Assembly: GCA_963920765.1 (NCBI GenBank)
Contig: OY987242.1
Location: 20,298,002-20,362,001 of the forward strand
Source of the DNA: Ulota crispa
Lineage: Eukaryota; Streptophyta; Bryopsida; Orthotrichales; Orthotrichaceae
Reading direction: 5' to 3'
Length of the DNA: 64,000 bases
This document shows, one piece after another, positions 13,317-26,107 of the stretch. Within the stretch, counting starts at the first letter, position 1. Every line of letters starts with the position of its first letter. Both the position numbers and the translations under genes were made by a program. The notes under the pieces were generated by a model. That model was not told the DNA's origin. It saw only the letters and a program-made list of their open reading frames with translations, and did no database searches.

Positions 13317-15141
13317 TATATACTAGTGGACCCTTGTACCTGCCATTCCAACAGAGGGCCATCATGGGAGGGGGTCATTGCAAAAAAAATAACATGACCT
13401 TCCTCATAATCACCTTCTTCAAGCTTCTTCTCCTTTCCGTTCCAATGAGCTTACCTATATTATGCTTACCTACACGCTCCACCCCCTATTCCCATGTATA
13501 CCCCATCCCCAAGGACAACCATAACCGCCACATAACCATAGAAATAAGAATAACTGCCACATAATCTTCTTGGAGCAACACCCAACTACCCAACTAATAG
13601 AGATTTTATTCTATTATAGACACCCAACTACCCAACTAATGGAACCAAGCCTATTATTAGTACATATATAGATACTCAAATAAATGAAAACATGTTTTCA
13701 ATCATGATCTGAGCATTGGGATATGGAATGGGTGCTTGCATGCTATAAGAGCCTTATTGGAGTATTCTTGGCTTCATAGTCGTTGCTGTTAGGACTCATG
13801 TGCTCCATTTACAAGCCGCTTTTGCATCATGAATGCTACCACCTATAATCAAGAATAACTACCTATGCACCTTTTGCTTGAAAAATTGTAGCTCATTCAT
13901 ACCAACTCAAAAAAATTTAATTTAAATAGCCATAGAACTGCTTCTTCTTTGACTTTCCACCAAAAATACTTCTAGGTTGCTAATTTGGCTTGATTTCTGT
14001 ATAGATGTCATCTCCTTAGATGGTTGGTAAAACAATATCTTATTGCCTAATTTGAATCCATTTCTCTAGCCATTCAATTTCACAGCCTCTCAACTTGGTT
14101 GGCCATAGTGTGAAGTAGCCCTTAGGACGTTCAAACTCCAAAGTGATGCAAGTGCCCAAAAACAAGGAATGTCTGTTGACTTTGAGGCAATGAGCAGGGA
14201 GAACCAAAAACAATAAAAAGTCAATGGAACAAAACATGAAAAAAACCAATTGAAATCTAAATCAACTAGCTAAAAACCAACTACATTTTTGAAAATTTTC
14301 TAATTATTATGTGAGTATATAAGCATTATTGGGTGCATGCACTAAAAAACCAATTGAAAATAAGAAATGTAGGATTTGTGCCAAAAATGCTCATATCTCC
14401 CCGCACACTACCTTGACAGAACGGCTAACGAGGCCATGTTTACTTGGGCCTGTGGCACTACAGAAATCCATGACCACGGCTCTAGAAGGTCCACTACTGC
14501 AGTTCAATTTAGACAAGGCTAATTTTTGTGGATAGCGGAAGTAATCCGAATTTTGATTCTATTGAGAATTTACAATCAGAGCAAATAAATACAAAATAAA
14601 TAAACATGGGTACACTTACAAATGAGTTGATATCATCTTCTCATTCCTTGTTGCTCATTGCCCTTTAGCATGAGAGATGCTTTTCATTCTATTGCTAAAT
14701 TGCATCCTTTTACCCTTGGTATGTCCCAGAACCCCTCACCGATAGTGCTGTTATGTTATTCTTGCCACCACTTTTTTAGCATTTGATCATTTACTATTAG
14801 CTCTAATGACAAACGTCCTTTGGCCCACTGACTTGTTAAACTATAGAGCAAGGATGGTGTGTTGTGAATGTGACCTTACTTATAAGTATTTTCAAATTTT
14901 CTCTATTTGTAGTTATTGAATAATTTAACAACCTTGACGTATTCTATTTAAGATTGTTCTATTTAATTAATATTGTTACAACTTACTTCTAATGATTTGA
15001 ATTTTAGAAAAGTTTTTCTAAGCAAACTTAGGAGCTTTGGCATGATATACACAACATTACTCTTAATATATGGTGATATCTTAAAGTGGAAAATAGTTCA
15101 ATTAGTTATGTCTAAGTAAGATAAGATGTTTTACAAGGAAG
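13317..15141. other. AT-rich spacer
   Basis: No gene is recognised. A short tandem duplication around acccaactacccaactaat occurs at about 13581-13640. Open frames at 13307-13564, 14040-14249 and 14329-14535 are isolated and have no family resemblance. Confidence 0.4.
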
Positions 15142-16064
15142 TTAACCCTTTAGAGACCATTGAATCATATTTTGGTTAAAGAGAGTGGTTTTTGGCCTAT
15201 GGAGTAAAATCACTCAACAATTTGGAATTTGGTCTTGAAGAACATTTGTGATGATCACAAGAATCTTGCATCCAATCAAAAAAATAGCAATGGAACTAGA
15301 TATATGAGTTGTTAAATAATGGTGTTTATACAACATGGCCTCAAAATATGTATCCATATTTGGTCAAAGATGGATAAAAGCAATGACGTAATACTTCAAA
15401 CATCTAAGTAGAATGCCACATTTTAGTTGTGCGGTCTTAGAAAATTTCAAGTTGCTTAAGAAATACGCTTGTGTTGTTCTCTATATGGTAGCAGTATAAT
15501 TGAAGTATTTGAAAATCTATTGAAATGGTGCTATCATTTCATTTTCAAAATTTGTCATCCTATATTTAAGGCCAATTCTTGATTGTTTTCACCAATCATT
15601 TTTTTTGCAAAATTTATCAAATTTCTTGTAGAAATGTTTTAGGGTAGCAAGTAAAGTGCAATTTTTTACCCTTTTTGTCCACTTAGCCACAACTTTTCAT
15701 TGCTATTTTTCTCCATTTCGAGTGAAACTATTCTTATTGGAAAGGTGGAAAAGCTTGTTTTCTAGAAATATAAGGCTCTCTTCTCAAGCAAAGCTTTAAT
15801 GAAGCACTAAGATCCAAAACCACACAATTAAGCATGAAAAACTAGAGATTTCCCACCTATAACTCACTTAATCATTATAAAATTTCATCTCCAACCGTAG
15901 ATCTAGTTGAAATTTAGACACTTTATAGTAAACAAGGTATTATTTCCATTTGTATGGTTGAATTATTAAAATTTGTTTCATATTTTATTCAACTACACAT
16001 TTAAGTTTATTGTCTCAATTTCTAATGAATTATGTGGAAAAATGTGTGATCTTTAAAGGGTTAA
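15142..16064 (+). mobile_element. TTAA-flanked MITE, piggyBac-like (element A)
   Basis: The 923-bp element starts TTAACCCTTTAGAGACCA and ends TTTAAAGGGTTAA. Its first 100 bases (ggtttttggcc, atcactcaa, tttggaattt) match the reverse complement of the right end of 47085-47997, so these are two copies of one family in opposite orientation. It has no transposase frame. The TTAA borders and CCCTTT ends are the piggyBac pattern. Confidence 0.75.
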
Positions 16065-16358
16065 AAGGTTGATTACAACACAAGTCTTGCCCAAAAATAG
16101 GTGACATGCACCCTTGATAGTTGTGAAGAAGGATATTTCCCACAATTACAAAAGTATATTAAGAATATTTGCACAAATATAAAAAAACCAAGGACATTTG
16201 TACAAATGTTGCAAATTTTAGAGGTATCCATCAAAATATCTCTAGAATTTACTATACGTTAATAAAACTACAACATAACTTTCAAAATCGCAAAACAAAA
16301 GTCACTTTGACCAAAACTGCCGCAACTCCTAGCAAATTCTCTTGAGGGAAAACTTGAA

Positions 16359-16580
16359 CTAACCCTTAAACGACCATAGGGCATAGTATTTACGCTGATG
16401 TACAATTATCATTTGTTACCAACAAAAATTTTTAATTTGGGATCTCAAGTAGCTCAGTAGAACCACATTGATCTATTCTCCAACTTCTTTGTTGGTCTCT
16501 CAAATGATCCATTCCAAATACAAGAAAAATACCCCGTATTGTACTGGTCGCAAAAGGGTCATTTGGTCGTTTACGGGTAA
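16359..16580. mobile_element. Short TTAA-type MITE upstream of the Agenet gene (element D1)
   Basis: This element of about 220 bp has inverted ends reading CCCTTAAACGACCATAGG on the left and, read inward, CCCGTAAACGACCAAATG on the right. The flanks are ctaa and gtaa, decayed from TTAA. It is over 75% similar by eye to 20398-20631 across its interior, including the shared tract gggatctcaagtagctca. It ends about 215 bp before the start codon of the downstream gene and may form part of its promoter or leader. Confidence 0.7.
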
Positions 16581-16795
16581 AAAGGAGCTTGTGAGCCGCA
16601 GCAGATTCCAAGCACACTTCATCCGCGATAACACATTTCAGTTCATCTATGACGACAGACTTCATCCATGACATCGTACTGCATCGTCTCCTCCGCATTT
16701 CCATCGTTATTTATTGTCCTTGTTTCCCTGCCGTTGTCCCATTTTCCCCCTGCAATGGTATTTCAAAATTGTGTCTATTTTTATGTTGCTTAATT

Positions 16796-19329
16796 ATGGA
16801 GGAGGGTGCCGAGATAGGACTACTCCAAGGCCCTGCGGTGGCGTATCAATCAATACACGGATTCGAGCCCGGACAAGTGGTGGAGGTTACCTTCAACGAT
16901 ATAGGATATCGCGGAGGGTGGTATAGATGTCAAGTAAGCTTGAAATTGTAGTTATTGTGCTGTTTGTTCACACAAAATCACTGTTATTCTAGACTCGATT
17001 ATATTTGTGCTATTCTCGGTGCCAATTCTTACTCATTTTCAAGGGATTCATAAATCTTGGAGGTTGCGCATTTTCTTGTTTGTAGCGTATGCCGTGCTTT
17101 CGAAATGTTGTCCTAATCTCTCGTTCAGAGCATTTCTGGTGCTTAACTAGTTTTTGTCACCATCAGTTCTTAGGCTAGTCTTTGTCTGCAAACAAATTGC
17201 TGTTATATATTTGCACTTGGCCTTTGCATTTCGGCTGCAAATTCTTAACCCTCTTCTAGCTATAGCTATCTTGAATTCTTGTTCTAATAACTTTGTTTCT
17301 TGATCATGTGCCTTGCTTTTTGAACTGTTGTTCTAGAACTTAGTCGCAGCATAATTAATGCCAGGTCTTTCTCATTATCATCAATCCTTGTGCTAATTGT
17401 TAAGGCTGAGTGATGTGTGTTCATTTATAAGCAAGAAATTACTCCTTACAGCAACACCAAAATGCTGCTACTAAAATTAGTAATTCATTTCAATGTTAAA
17501 AGGTATTTTTTGAAAGTAACTTCAAAGTTTGAAACTAATACGGAGAGGATGATGGTTTTCAATGTTTGGCAACGTAATGACTTGTTTTTTTAAAATGCTA
17601 TCACATAACCAAAAGATGAGACCGTGATATTAATGCTGCTAATTCATGTGCATGTAGCTAGACAGTGGTTCAGACATCGAAAACCCCCCTAAATTCTAGT
17701 AGTGATATGCCTTGCTTTCAATTATATGTTGTCCTAAATTTGAATTTAAGGAAGGCATTCCCGTTCTTATTCTTTGGTTATGTGGAGAATTTTAATTTTT
17801 TTTCCATTACTTCTAATGTACGAACTTCTCGTTCAAGTAATTTGTGCTGAATTTAAGTGTGATTTGTTATGGAATTTTCTGACATCTTTTAGAGGATTGA
17901 AAATCTTTTATTAATAATCGAGGAGTGACGATTATTGAATGTCGGTTTCCATAGAGACATGCTATTCTAATTTGCCAAATTAAGTATCCAAACCAGAGAT
18001 CTAATTATTCTTGTTTCCTTGATGTCCCATCAACCTCTATGATCATACTGATGAATAATAGTAGTTCTAGGCGCTTGTTATTTTCATGTTTTTGTCTAGA
18101 ACATGGAGATTGCAAGCCCAATGGGCTTGGGCATCAATAAAAATACTGTACATTCCATTCATTTCTCCTTAACATGCTTTGAGTGCAGCAACCCATCTTG
18201 AGAGGCTTACTTTCTTGAGCCATGTCACTCAAATTGGACTGGTTTAGCTATTATTTTGGTGTGCCTCAGTGGATGAACCAGCCGTTTGTTTTTCCAAGGA
18301 ATTTTCATTGTTCAAGTAGATTGCAGTTGTTTTAGTTGAAAAAAGTGAGTCTATGTACAAGTTTATTGGTACTTAGAATAGCAATTTGAATCTTTACACA
18401 TCCAGCAAATCAGTAATGACGGTAGTAGTATCTTTTCCACTATTCTTTGCTTATTAGGTTCAAATGGAATGGTGATGAAAGCTCCAATAGATTCAATAAA
18501 TCATTCATTTGTATTTGCTAATCTTTCATGTTCTTCTACTTTTAAAAATTCATGGATGCAGATTAGCAGCATACAAGATGGAGATCAAGGAGAGGAAGTC
18601 GAAATCAGTTATTTAGACTTTCCCGACGAACGTATGCTTAAAACTTCAAACTAATATCTAACTAATTGTTGACATTCGTTGATTGATCGTTGATAGAACA
18701 TTGTGTAATAATCAGTTTATGATGCCTTGCAGCGATTAGCTGGGTCCAAGTTCGTGACGGAAATCCTCCTACCTTTATGGTCAGACCTTGCCCACCTATA
18801 GTCCATGAAGATGACCTCGACCAATACACAATGGACAATGTTCTTCCAGAAGAAACAAGGGTCGTATTTCGTTACGATCACAACTTTCAGGTCCAAGAGG
18901 AAGTGGAGGTCCGCGAAAATAATGTATTTTGGAATGGGAGAATCACCGAAGTCAACCACAACACAGGTGAATTGAGGGTAAGTCTTCCTAAACATTAGAA
19001 GTACCATCAAAATGATAATCAATTATTATAAGCTCCTTTTAAATTGAACTGCGTACTTTTCTTCTGATATGTATTCTGAAAAATGCCAAGCATAATTATT
19101 CCCTTATCAAGAATCTTATGATTTGTAGATTTCATTTCCCAATCATCAATATCAAGACAAAATACTTCATCTAAATAACTTGAACGACCTTCGACCTGCC
19201 CTTTTCTGGGATCCAAATGATGCAGCCGAGTGGACTTACGTCGTCAATTACCAGATTCAGCTCAATAATCAAGGCCGCCGGCATATTGAATCTATCACGA
19301 TAACGAATTTGGAGTTTGGTTTTATTTGA
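16796..19329 (+). CDS. Small Agenet/Tudor-domain protein
   Basis: Four exons (16796-16933, 18562-18631, 18733-18977, 19129-19329) join in frame to 217 residues. The start ATG gives MEEGAEIG. The reading frame is open further upstream, but that part looks non-coding. The protein shows the plant Agenet (Royal-family) pattern: FEPGQVVEVTF and GYRGGWYRCQ, then EVEISYLDFPDE and WVQVRDG, then a second module with FRYDHNFQVQEEVEV and FWNGRI. The C-terminal exon adds LRPALFWDPNDAAEW, as in DUF724/Agenet proteins. Known relatives bind modified histone tails or act as chromatin and RNA adaptors; the exact role here is unknown. The first intron is long (1628 bp). The product is shorter than most Agenet proteins and has no extra domain. 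Confidence 0.8.
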
Positions 19330-20266
19330 ATTCCTTGCAATCCTGGCATTGTGACCATTCATGTCAGCGCGTACATATTTGTTCGACCTGCCAAACATGT
19401 CAAAAACGTAAACATAACATATTATAAACTTCCCAATTTCTCTCCTCATGAACAATCCTTCTCATGTCAAAACCACAACAGAGTATATTAGTATAAAATC
19501 CTGACTTGGAAAATATAAATCTTATATTTAACCAAGCGTGAACTTTGCAAATTCCATGTAAAAAATGTACATGAGATATCCCGCTGGGGTTTTTGTTTAA
19601 ACATTAAGGGAGGTTTCTAAATTTATTTTCTACCTAAATATCAAGAGATCTCATGATATCCTGCCTTGATTGTTTGATCATTGGGAAATTTGCCAATTAT
19701 TTGCACAATCAATAATTCTGCATATAGAGAATAAATAAACAAATAGTTTTTATTTAGTTGAATGTGATATACAATTAACTTTGCCACCCTTGGTGATCAG
19801 CTGCCACAAAGTGTGTGACATATAAGCACAATTTTGTATGTTGTGGATAGGTCATAAATTTGAATTTGATGAATAGAAAATCTCACTCACTTTTTGTTAC
19901 AAGTTGGGTTCTAGGATTTAGAATCTTGATGTAAGTTCAATAAAGTAGCGCAATGTCTATGATTGTCTTCAAGTGGGTCCTAGTGTGTGAATATCACAAG
20001 ATATTGCGGCTCAAATTGCTATGCTAATTGCTTGCAACGTAGCGTTGTTCAACTTGACATAAGGTCATATCATAAACTGAACCCTAATAACAACAATTGT
20101 TTTAGTGGTGTCTAGTTATTTTAGTTACATGTAGATAATTTCTATTCAATGCTAGAAACAAAGTTAAAACTTAATTTCAATGTCCTAGAGTTGTACACTT
20201 TGTAATTACCTTTTGATTTATTTTTTGAGCATTCTCCAATAAGAGTTTATTCATCATTCTAGTTCT
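19330..20266. other. AT-rich spacer after the Agenet gene
   Basis: The 3' region contains no strong canonical AATAAA close to the stop. The rest is AT-rich and lacks any recognised gene. Confidence 0.4.
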
Positions 20267-20397
20267 TTCACCCCAAAATGACCTAGGAATTTCTTGGGCT
20301 TTTAGGGATTTGCTCTAATTTGAACAAAAAGCCAACACTTTGATAAGTTGTATCAGTTCTTTTTGAATTGTAGCTGTATATAATCAAACTACACATG

Positions 20398-20631
20398 TTA
20401 ACCCTTAAACGTCCATAGGGCATAGTATATACGCTAACGTATAATTGTCATTTGCTACCAATAAGAAATTTTAATTTGGGATCTCAAGTAGCTCACTAGA
20501 ACCGCGTTGATCTATTCTTCAACTTCTTTGTTGGTCTCAAATGTAGTAGAGGTGTGGATCCATTCCAAATACAAGAAAAATACCTTGTATTGTATTGGTT
20601 GCATAGGGCCTCTCAGACGTTTAGGGGTTAA
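20398..20631. mobile_element. Nested TTAA MITE (element D2)
   Basis: The 234 bp includes TTAA at both borders. The inverted ends read CCCTTAAACGTCCATAGGGC and, inward from the right, CCCCTAAACGTCTGAGAGGC. It interrupts C2 at a point where C1 reads catgttagagattaca, whereas C2 reads catgTTAA, element, TTAAagatcaca. This is a direct paralogous empty-site demonstration that the element inserted at a TTAA-like site and duplicated it. It is homologous to 16359-16580. Confidence 0.85.
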
Positions 20632-20804
20632 AGATCACATTGGAAAAGTAAACACAATATCTCTTATGGATTGAAAGAGTATAATGTTTGATCATGAGGG
20701 TGTTACAACTCTGAAAGTGATTTGAAGTTTTTCAATCTTCTTTTCACATGTCAAACTTAAAAAGTTGGTTACCAAAAATATATGAGGTAAAAGGGCCTAA
20801 CATG

Positions 20805-20934
20805 CAGGGGTTTTTCTGAGTGACTCAGCATTGTGTGTTGTACTAGTGACATTGGTTTATAGAGGGAGGGAAGGTACGGCATTTGCTTAAATCTGTCAGA
20901 GTTGGCGACATGCCGCCAGCAAAAAAAAACCCTG
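20805..20934. mobile_element. hAT-like MITE with 8-bp target duplication
   Basis: The 130-bp element begins CAGGGGTTTTT and ends AAAAACCCTG. It is flanked by identical 8-bp CTAACATG copies at 20797-20804 and 20935-20942. C1 has a single gttacatg at the homologous place and no insert. CAGGG ends with 8-bp duplications are characteristic of the hAT superfamily. The size and lack of coding content make it a MITE. Confidence 0.85.
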
Positions 20935-21284
20935 CTAACATGCATAACACCAATCAATTTATGACTTCTCAAAATCTATTTTACAATTTTTTTAAATGAA
21001 TTTCTAATGTGATTTTTTCTCAAAGTTCTAGTGTATTTGAGGCTCACTCCCAAGAGCCCTCAACACTACATAAAGTCAAGATTACAATAGACACCCATGC
21101 ACAAAATCTTGCATAAAAAGATCATAATCAATCATTTGCAAAATCAGATTGTTGAAGTTAAAACTAAACTTTAAAAAAAGAATTCAAAAATAAAAACTAC
21201 TAAAATGATAATTTGATAAGGTTTTATTTAACTTCAAAATTTGGTTGAGGACACATTCTGCCCTCAGGGTCATTTTGGGGTTTA

Positions 21285-24200
21285 GTCACATTTTTGGATA
21301 CACGTGTTTTATAGATGGTTCTACCTTTAGGAGAGCTTGAGTTCAATGGTGTATAATCTTATAGACAAGTTTTGTAACTATGGCGAATTGTGATTTGTCA
21401 TGTAAAGAGCCATGTTATGACCAATGATGCTAGAGTTCTAACAATGGGTCTTAACTATGTGGACAACAGCACTTGGTATGCAACTCAAGAAAAACAGAAT
21501 AAATTGTGAAGAATTTGTTACAACAGAGTTGCCGCCATTTCATATGTGATTGTTTTAAGGTCTCAAGACAATCAAACGGTTCAAAGTTGCTTGTATTGAA
21601 ATTGCGTTAAGAAATGGCAAAATGGGTTAGGATGCGAGCATATGTGATTTTCCTGGTTAGATCAAGTTGCTAAGAAAAACTACACTAAATGTGCCAAACA
21701 GTCAAAATTAAACATTTCAACTCTTTTTTTGCTAAGTTTAACCACATTTTTTAACTATAATCATGAGAAACAACCCATGCAGCTGAACATGTCCATATTT
21801 ACATTATACTTCATAACTTAGTCTGTTTTGCCACATCCAGGTTTAATAGAGATTTCTGAATTTTAGAGTCATCAATTTTGTGAAAAAAACACTTCAGTAG
21901 TGAACTTTAGGTTTGTATTGATTGAGTACTTGGGATGGTTTTTGAACTGCAGGGTGGTTTTGTTCGTTGAGCATTGTTACCGAAGGAAGCACTTGCCGCT
22001 TTGCTGAATATGACTTGGCTTCCTAATATGAAGGTTTGTTTAACTTGACCTAACTACAAGGATTGCTATATCATGAGCGGTGAGTCATGAGTGAACATAT
22101 TCAATTTTACCTGTAAGTATAAAATCCTATAATTGTGTATTTTAGTCTTTTATTTTTTGAAAAACTTGTCGTTGGTTTAAATTCTCCATTGATTTTGAGC
22201 TCATAATCAATTCCTGCTCACCAAATCTTGGCTCGTCGAGCACACGCTCACCAATTTATGCTCACAAAATAACGTTGTCCACCCAACTACTACATAAATC
22301 TTTATTATGATGGAGCTTGTGTCTGTCCGTCAAGAGGAACCTAAAATTCTTTATTATCATCAAAATTTTGAAGTTCTTTGTTATAAACCATTGGGTGTCA
22401 AGCATTAGACATTTGTTTGTCATCAAAAGTTTGAAATTCAAGAAAGTAGAGGGAGAGGGAAAGGTAGGGAAAGGGAGGATAAAAAGTCACATGAAATTAA
22501 GAGAAAAATGGCTCAAAATGCAAACTAGGCATACTAGTAAAAGTACATTTGCTCCAAAATATCATTAATGTTGGTTCAAAAGGTAAATTGAATGATGAGT
22601 TTGTTGAGGGTGTCACTATTTAATACATGCTTTTAGGAATGGGATAGAAAAGGTTACCTTTGTTACCTGTTTTTAAAGTAAGCTCTATGTTATTCAATCA
22701 AACTAGTAGAAAATGTTCAATAGTCAAAATCGAGAAGTCTAATAGCAAGACACAATTATTATGATTTTTCTATGTATTGCATTGATATTATATTGAATTA
22801 GGTTTTGAAGTAGAGGACACCACTTTAAGTTGGAGTATATTTGCAAAAAGTTGATGAGTATGTAATTTGATATTCCAAGATTTGAAGATGGTTAAAGTTT
22901 AAATCTTATGTGGTTGCTCTATTACATAGTTATACAATGTCACTATAAGACTAATGACAAGAGTTAATTTAGTTTTTAGTTTATTTTTGGTAGCATTTGC
23001 TTACTTTTTTTTTTTATATCATATATTGTACTTATTTTATTGCGTATTCATATAGTGTTCTTTTATTTGGGAGTTTTTAAAGTTTAAAATGTTCTATATA
23101 TTTTGAATTGATTTGGCAATCTTTTAGAAAGACTTCTCTTGTACCAATGATGGTTAATTATGGTACAATTTTCCATTGTTGGTTTTTTTTTATGTTATTC
23201 AAATGCATTTGAGATTTTTTTTCTCTGCTAGTGATGGCCTCTTTTGTGGATCAATTACGACAGTAAATTGATTTTACAAATTGTATTACTTTGTTAGAAT
23301 TTGGTTGTATGGATGGTGGGCCATTGTGTGGATGGTTTACTATTACAAAAATGTTTGGTTTTAGCGTAGTGCCACAAAAATATGGTGAATTTATGCATGT
23401 ATAAATTAGTAGCCATAATAAAATTGTTTTGTTGTCTTGAATTTGGTCATTTCTCTTTTTTCATTTATTAGGTTGTAGCATCTTATGGTTTTTGATTTAG
23501 AGACAATTGTATATTTTTCAAACGGCATTGTTAAGACATTTTATTCTTGGGCTGTTTATGTTGTTTTTTGAACACAATAGGAGGAGATTGAGCTATGTGT
23601 ATATTTTGGACATTGTAAAGCATTCAATTAATGATTGAATTTTTCAATGAATTAAATAGGCATTTCTAGCTTTTTTTTCACATATGGATTGTATCTAAAT
23701 GTTAATTATTGTGTAATTTGTTTACTTGTAATTTGTGGATTTCTTTCAAAAGTTTGTAGATTATGTATGGTCTTTTTTGTCATTGGTTAGCCACTTGCTC
23801 AAATAAGTGCATATTTCCCATGTTCTATTGTTTTAGAATGGTTTTGCAAGGTAGATGTTTTAGTATTTAATGATTTCTTTGTGGGATAGACATATCTTCT
23901 CCATCCATTTTTACTAAGTGTACAAAAAATTCTTCCTACATCTTGGTTAACTTCAACTCAATCATGAGATTCATACTCAAATAGTTCTCCATTTATTTGT
24001 ACTTTCTCAACAACAGTTATTTCATTTACCATTGATGTTGTGAATAGTGGTGATACAACATCATGAAGATTTTACATCTTCACCAATACAATACTACTTC
24101 CAACTCTAACAAGCATGTCTTTTTATTGTTTTTTATTTCTTGGACATGATTTAGGGTTCTAAATTTGCATAAAATTTACAAAATGTAATTGGGTTTGAGA

Positions 24201-25790
24201 GATGCTTAGCTACAGGTGTTCAACCAATAAGATTTGCTAGATCAAATTGTAAGTTTAAAAGAATTTCATGATTGAATTCTTTGTTACAAAACACCAACCC
24301 AAATGGATGGAGTAAACCAGTTTGTCAAGCTAAACCACAATACATCAAAACCTTGAAAAATAATAACAAATATTGAATATCAAACCATGGGATCAAAATA
24401 GAATCCAAATGATGCTAGTTGCCAATTAAGAGGTTTCAAAATGTGAATATAAAAGCAACCATTCCACCCTCAAGAACTTGATTGTGAATTAAGCAATATT
24501 TACAAACTTACTACTTAAAAGGCAAATCAAGACACTTGTAAATAAAAGGAGACATTTGTTGACATTGAATCCAACATACTAAATCCTTCAACATTGTTTG
24601 TAAATACAATCAATGATCAAATTCATTTAAGTTCTTTGAAATTGATTTTTAAATTGCATATCAAACATTATGAAAACAGCAAATTTAAAGTTGGATATGG
24701 TTTACTTTACTTCTTTAAATGTTCTCCGAAATTGCATTTCAAAAATTTAGCACAAATTACATCTTAGAGATAAGAGAAACCACTAACTTAAATGACAATC
24801 AACGTTAAGCTACATCCTAACTTGCTTATTAGAAATCACTCACATCAAAAATCTAAATCAAAGTTGACATACTCATATTTTTAAACAATTGCTTGTCACA
24901 TTGTTCAAGTCAAACTTGCCTAAGCATTGACTTATACAACAAAGCTGACATAAATCAACATGAACATAAAAATAGAAAGTCCACTTGCAAGAACTCATTT
25001 ACAAAATGAATAAATTTGTTTGAATAGTACAAAATATAATTTGTCTGCAATAACCTTTGTATACTTAGAAATCCAATATAAAATATTTGAAAATTCAATA
25101 TTAGCTCTTGCACATATATAGAAGCTCATACTTCAATCACTTAGCACTTAACCAAAAGCAAAACAAATTTTGATCTAAAATTTTAATTTAATTATCAACA
25201 CCAATTTATCCAAAGCTATGTAAAGTCTTTTCTAAAATCATCTACATTACAAATTATAATCACAATCAATGGAGAGATTCCCTTAACTGCACCTTGATAT
25301 ACTAGAATTGAAAAACCATGAAATTCTAATTAACAATGTTTTTAGAATTACAAAGGTCAGTCCCACTGTTGCATTCTAAACAATAACAATAGAACTCACA
25401 AAATGAAGAAAACTACTTATCATTTGGTGATCTTACATTTGGCACGAAGAAGCTTGATGCACCCAAAGCAAGGGAGAACACCAAGCAATTGTTGATTTAA
25501 AACTGAAACTTCAAAACTCACGCTTGGAATTAATAGATGCTTTAGCCCATCTGGCCACTACGGAATGTGAGAATGGAAACTAGGAGAAAATGCAAATTGA
25601 CACTTTGACATTTCAATTGGTTAATTGTCAATGAACTCACATGATACAACCTAGTCAAGAACTATGTCGTTTGGTGTTTGGTGTTGCAAAGTGCATGCAC
25701 ACAGAAATTGTGTGAATGTAAGTCTCTTGATCTTTCAATAGTGCTAAGTCTAGAAAGAGGAGTAAGAACAAGGGGAATGGGGTTCACAAG
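21285..25790. other. Long AT-rich gene-poor spacer
   Basis: No gene is supported in these 4.5 kb. Open frames are short and isolated (for example 22317-22568). The strand composition changes within it: around 22600-23900 the + strand is T/G-rich, while 24100-25500 is A/C-rich. The only repeat recognised is the dispersed copy at 22071-22283. Confidence 0.5.
22071..22283 (+). repeat. Dispersed repeat G, copy 1
   Basis: This stretch of about 210 bp aligns with 28217-28469 in the same orientation. Shared tracts include cctataattgtgtattt, ccattgattttgagctca and ctcaccaaatcttggctc, ending near ttgtcca. I could not define terminal inverted repeats, so the class is unknown. Confidence 0.7.
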
Positions 25791-26107
25791 TAAGGTATGT
25801 ACACCCATAAGCATCAAACTAAGGGTTTTGAACATGGTGAGTATCAATAAACAGCTAGCAAAGTGTAAGATCCTATTAGGAATAGAGAAATAATAAGTTT
25901 GCACTTTTGAATGTATTATTTGGATACTATGAGAATATGTTGTGAATTTTTAAAGAGCAAATTGCCATTGCACCCATAACCACTATTGAGATTTCATGTA
26001 CACATGTTGTACATCCTTGTCATTACATCTATGCACTTCCACAGATTTTCTAAGATTTCAAAGGTGATGGTTATGGGGACAGTGGTGCTTATGGGTGTAC
26101 TTACCTT
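25791..26107 (+). mobile_element. 317-bp MITE family F, copy 1
   Basis: The ends are TAAGGTATGTACACCCATAA and the inverted ttatgggtgtacttacctta. The interior aligns with the reverse complement of 55007-55324, including the shared tracts gtacaacatgt (written gtacatcc here), aagtgcaaact and gagcaaattgcc. Two copies of almost equal length in opposite orientation define both borders. There is no coding content. Confidence 0.8.

Larger units (their letters stand above)
20267..21284. mobile_element. Decayed TTAA-type MITE with two nested insertions (element C2)
   Basis: This second copy of the 11553-12188 family has inverted ends reading CCCCAAAATGACC on both sides. Homology with C1 covers 20632-20795 (for example catgagggtgtta and agtgatttgaag) and 20943-21240 (ctagtgtatttg and gataaggttttatt). 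The alignment is interrupted by two blocks absent from C1: 20398-20631 and 20805-20934. Without them it would be near 650-780 bp. Confidence 0.7.
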
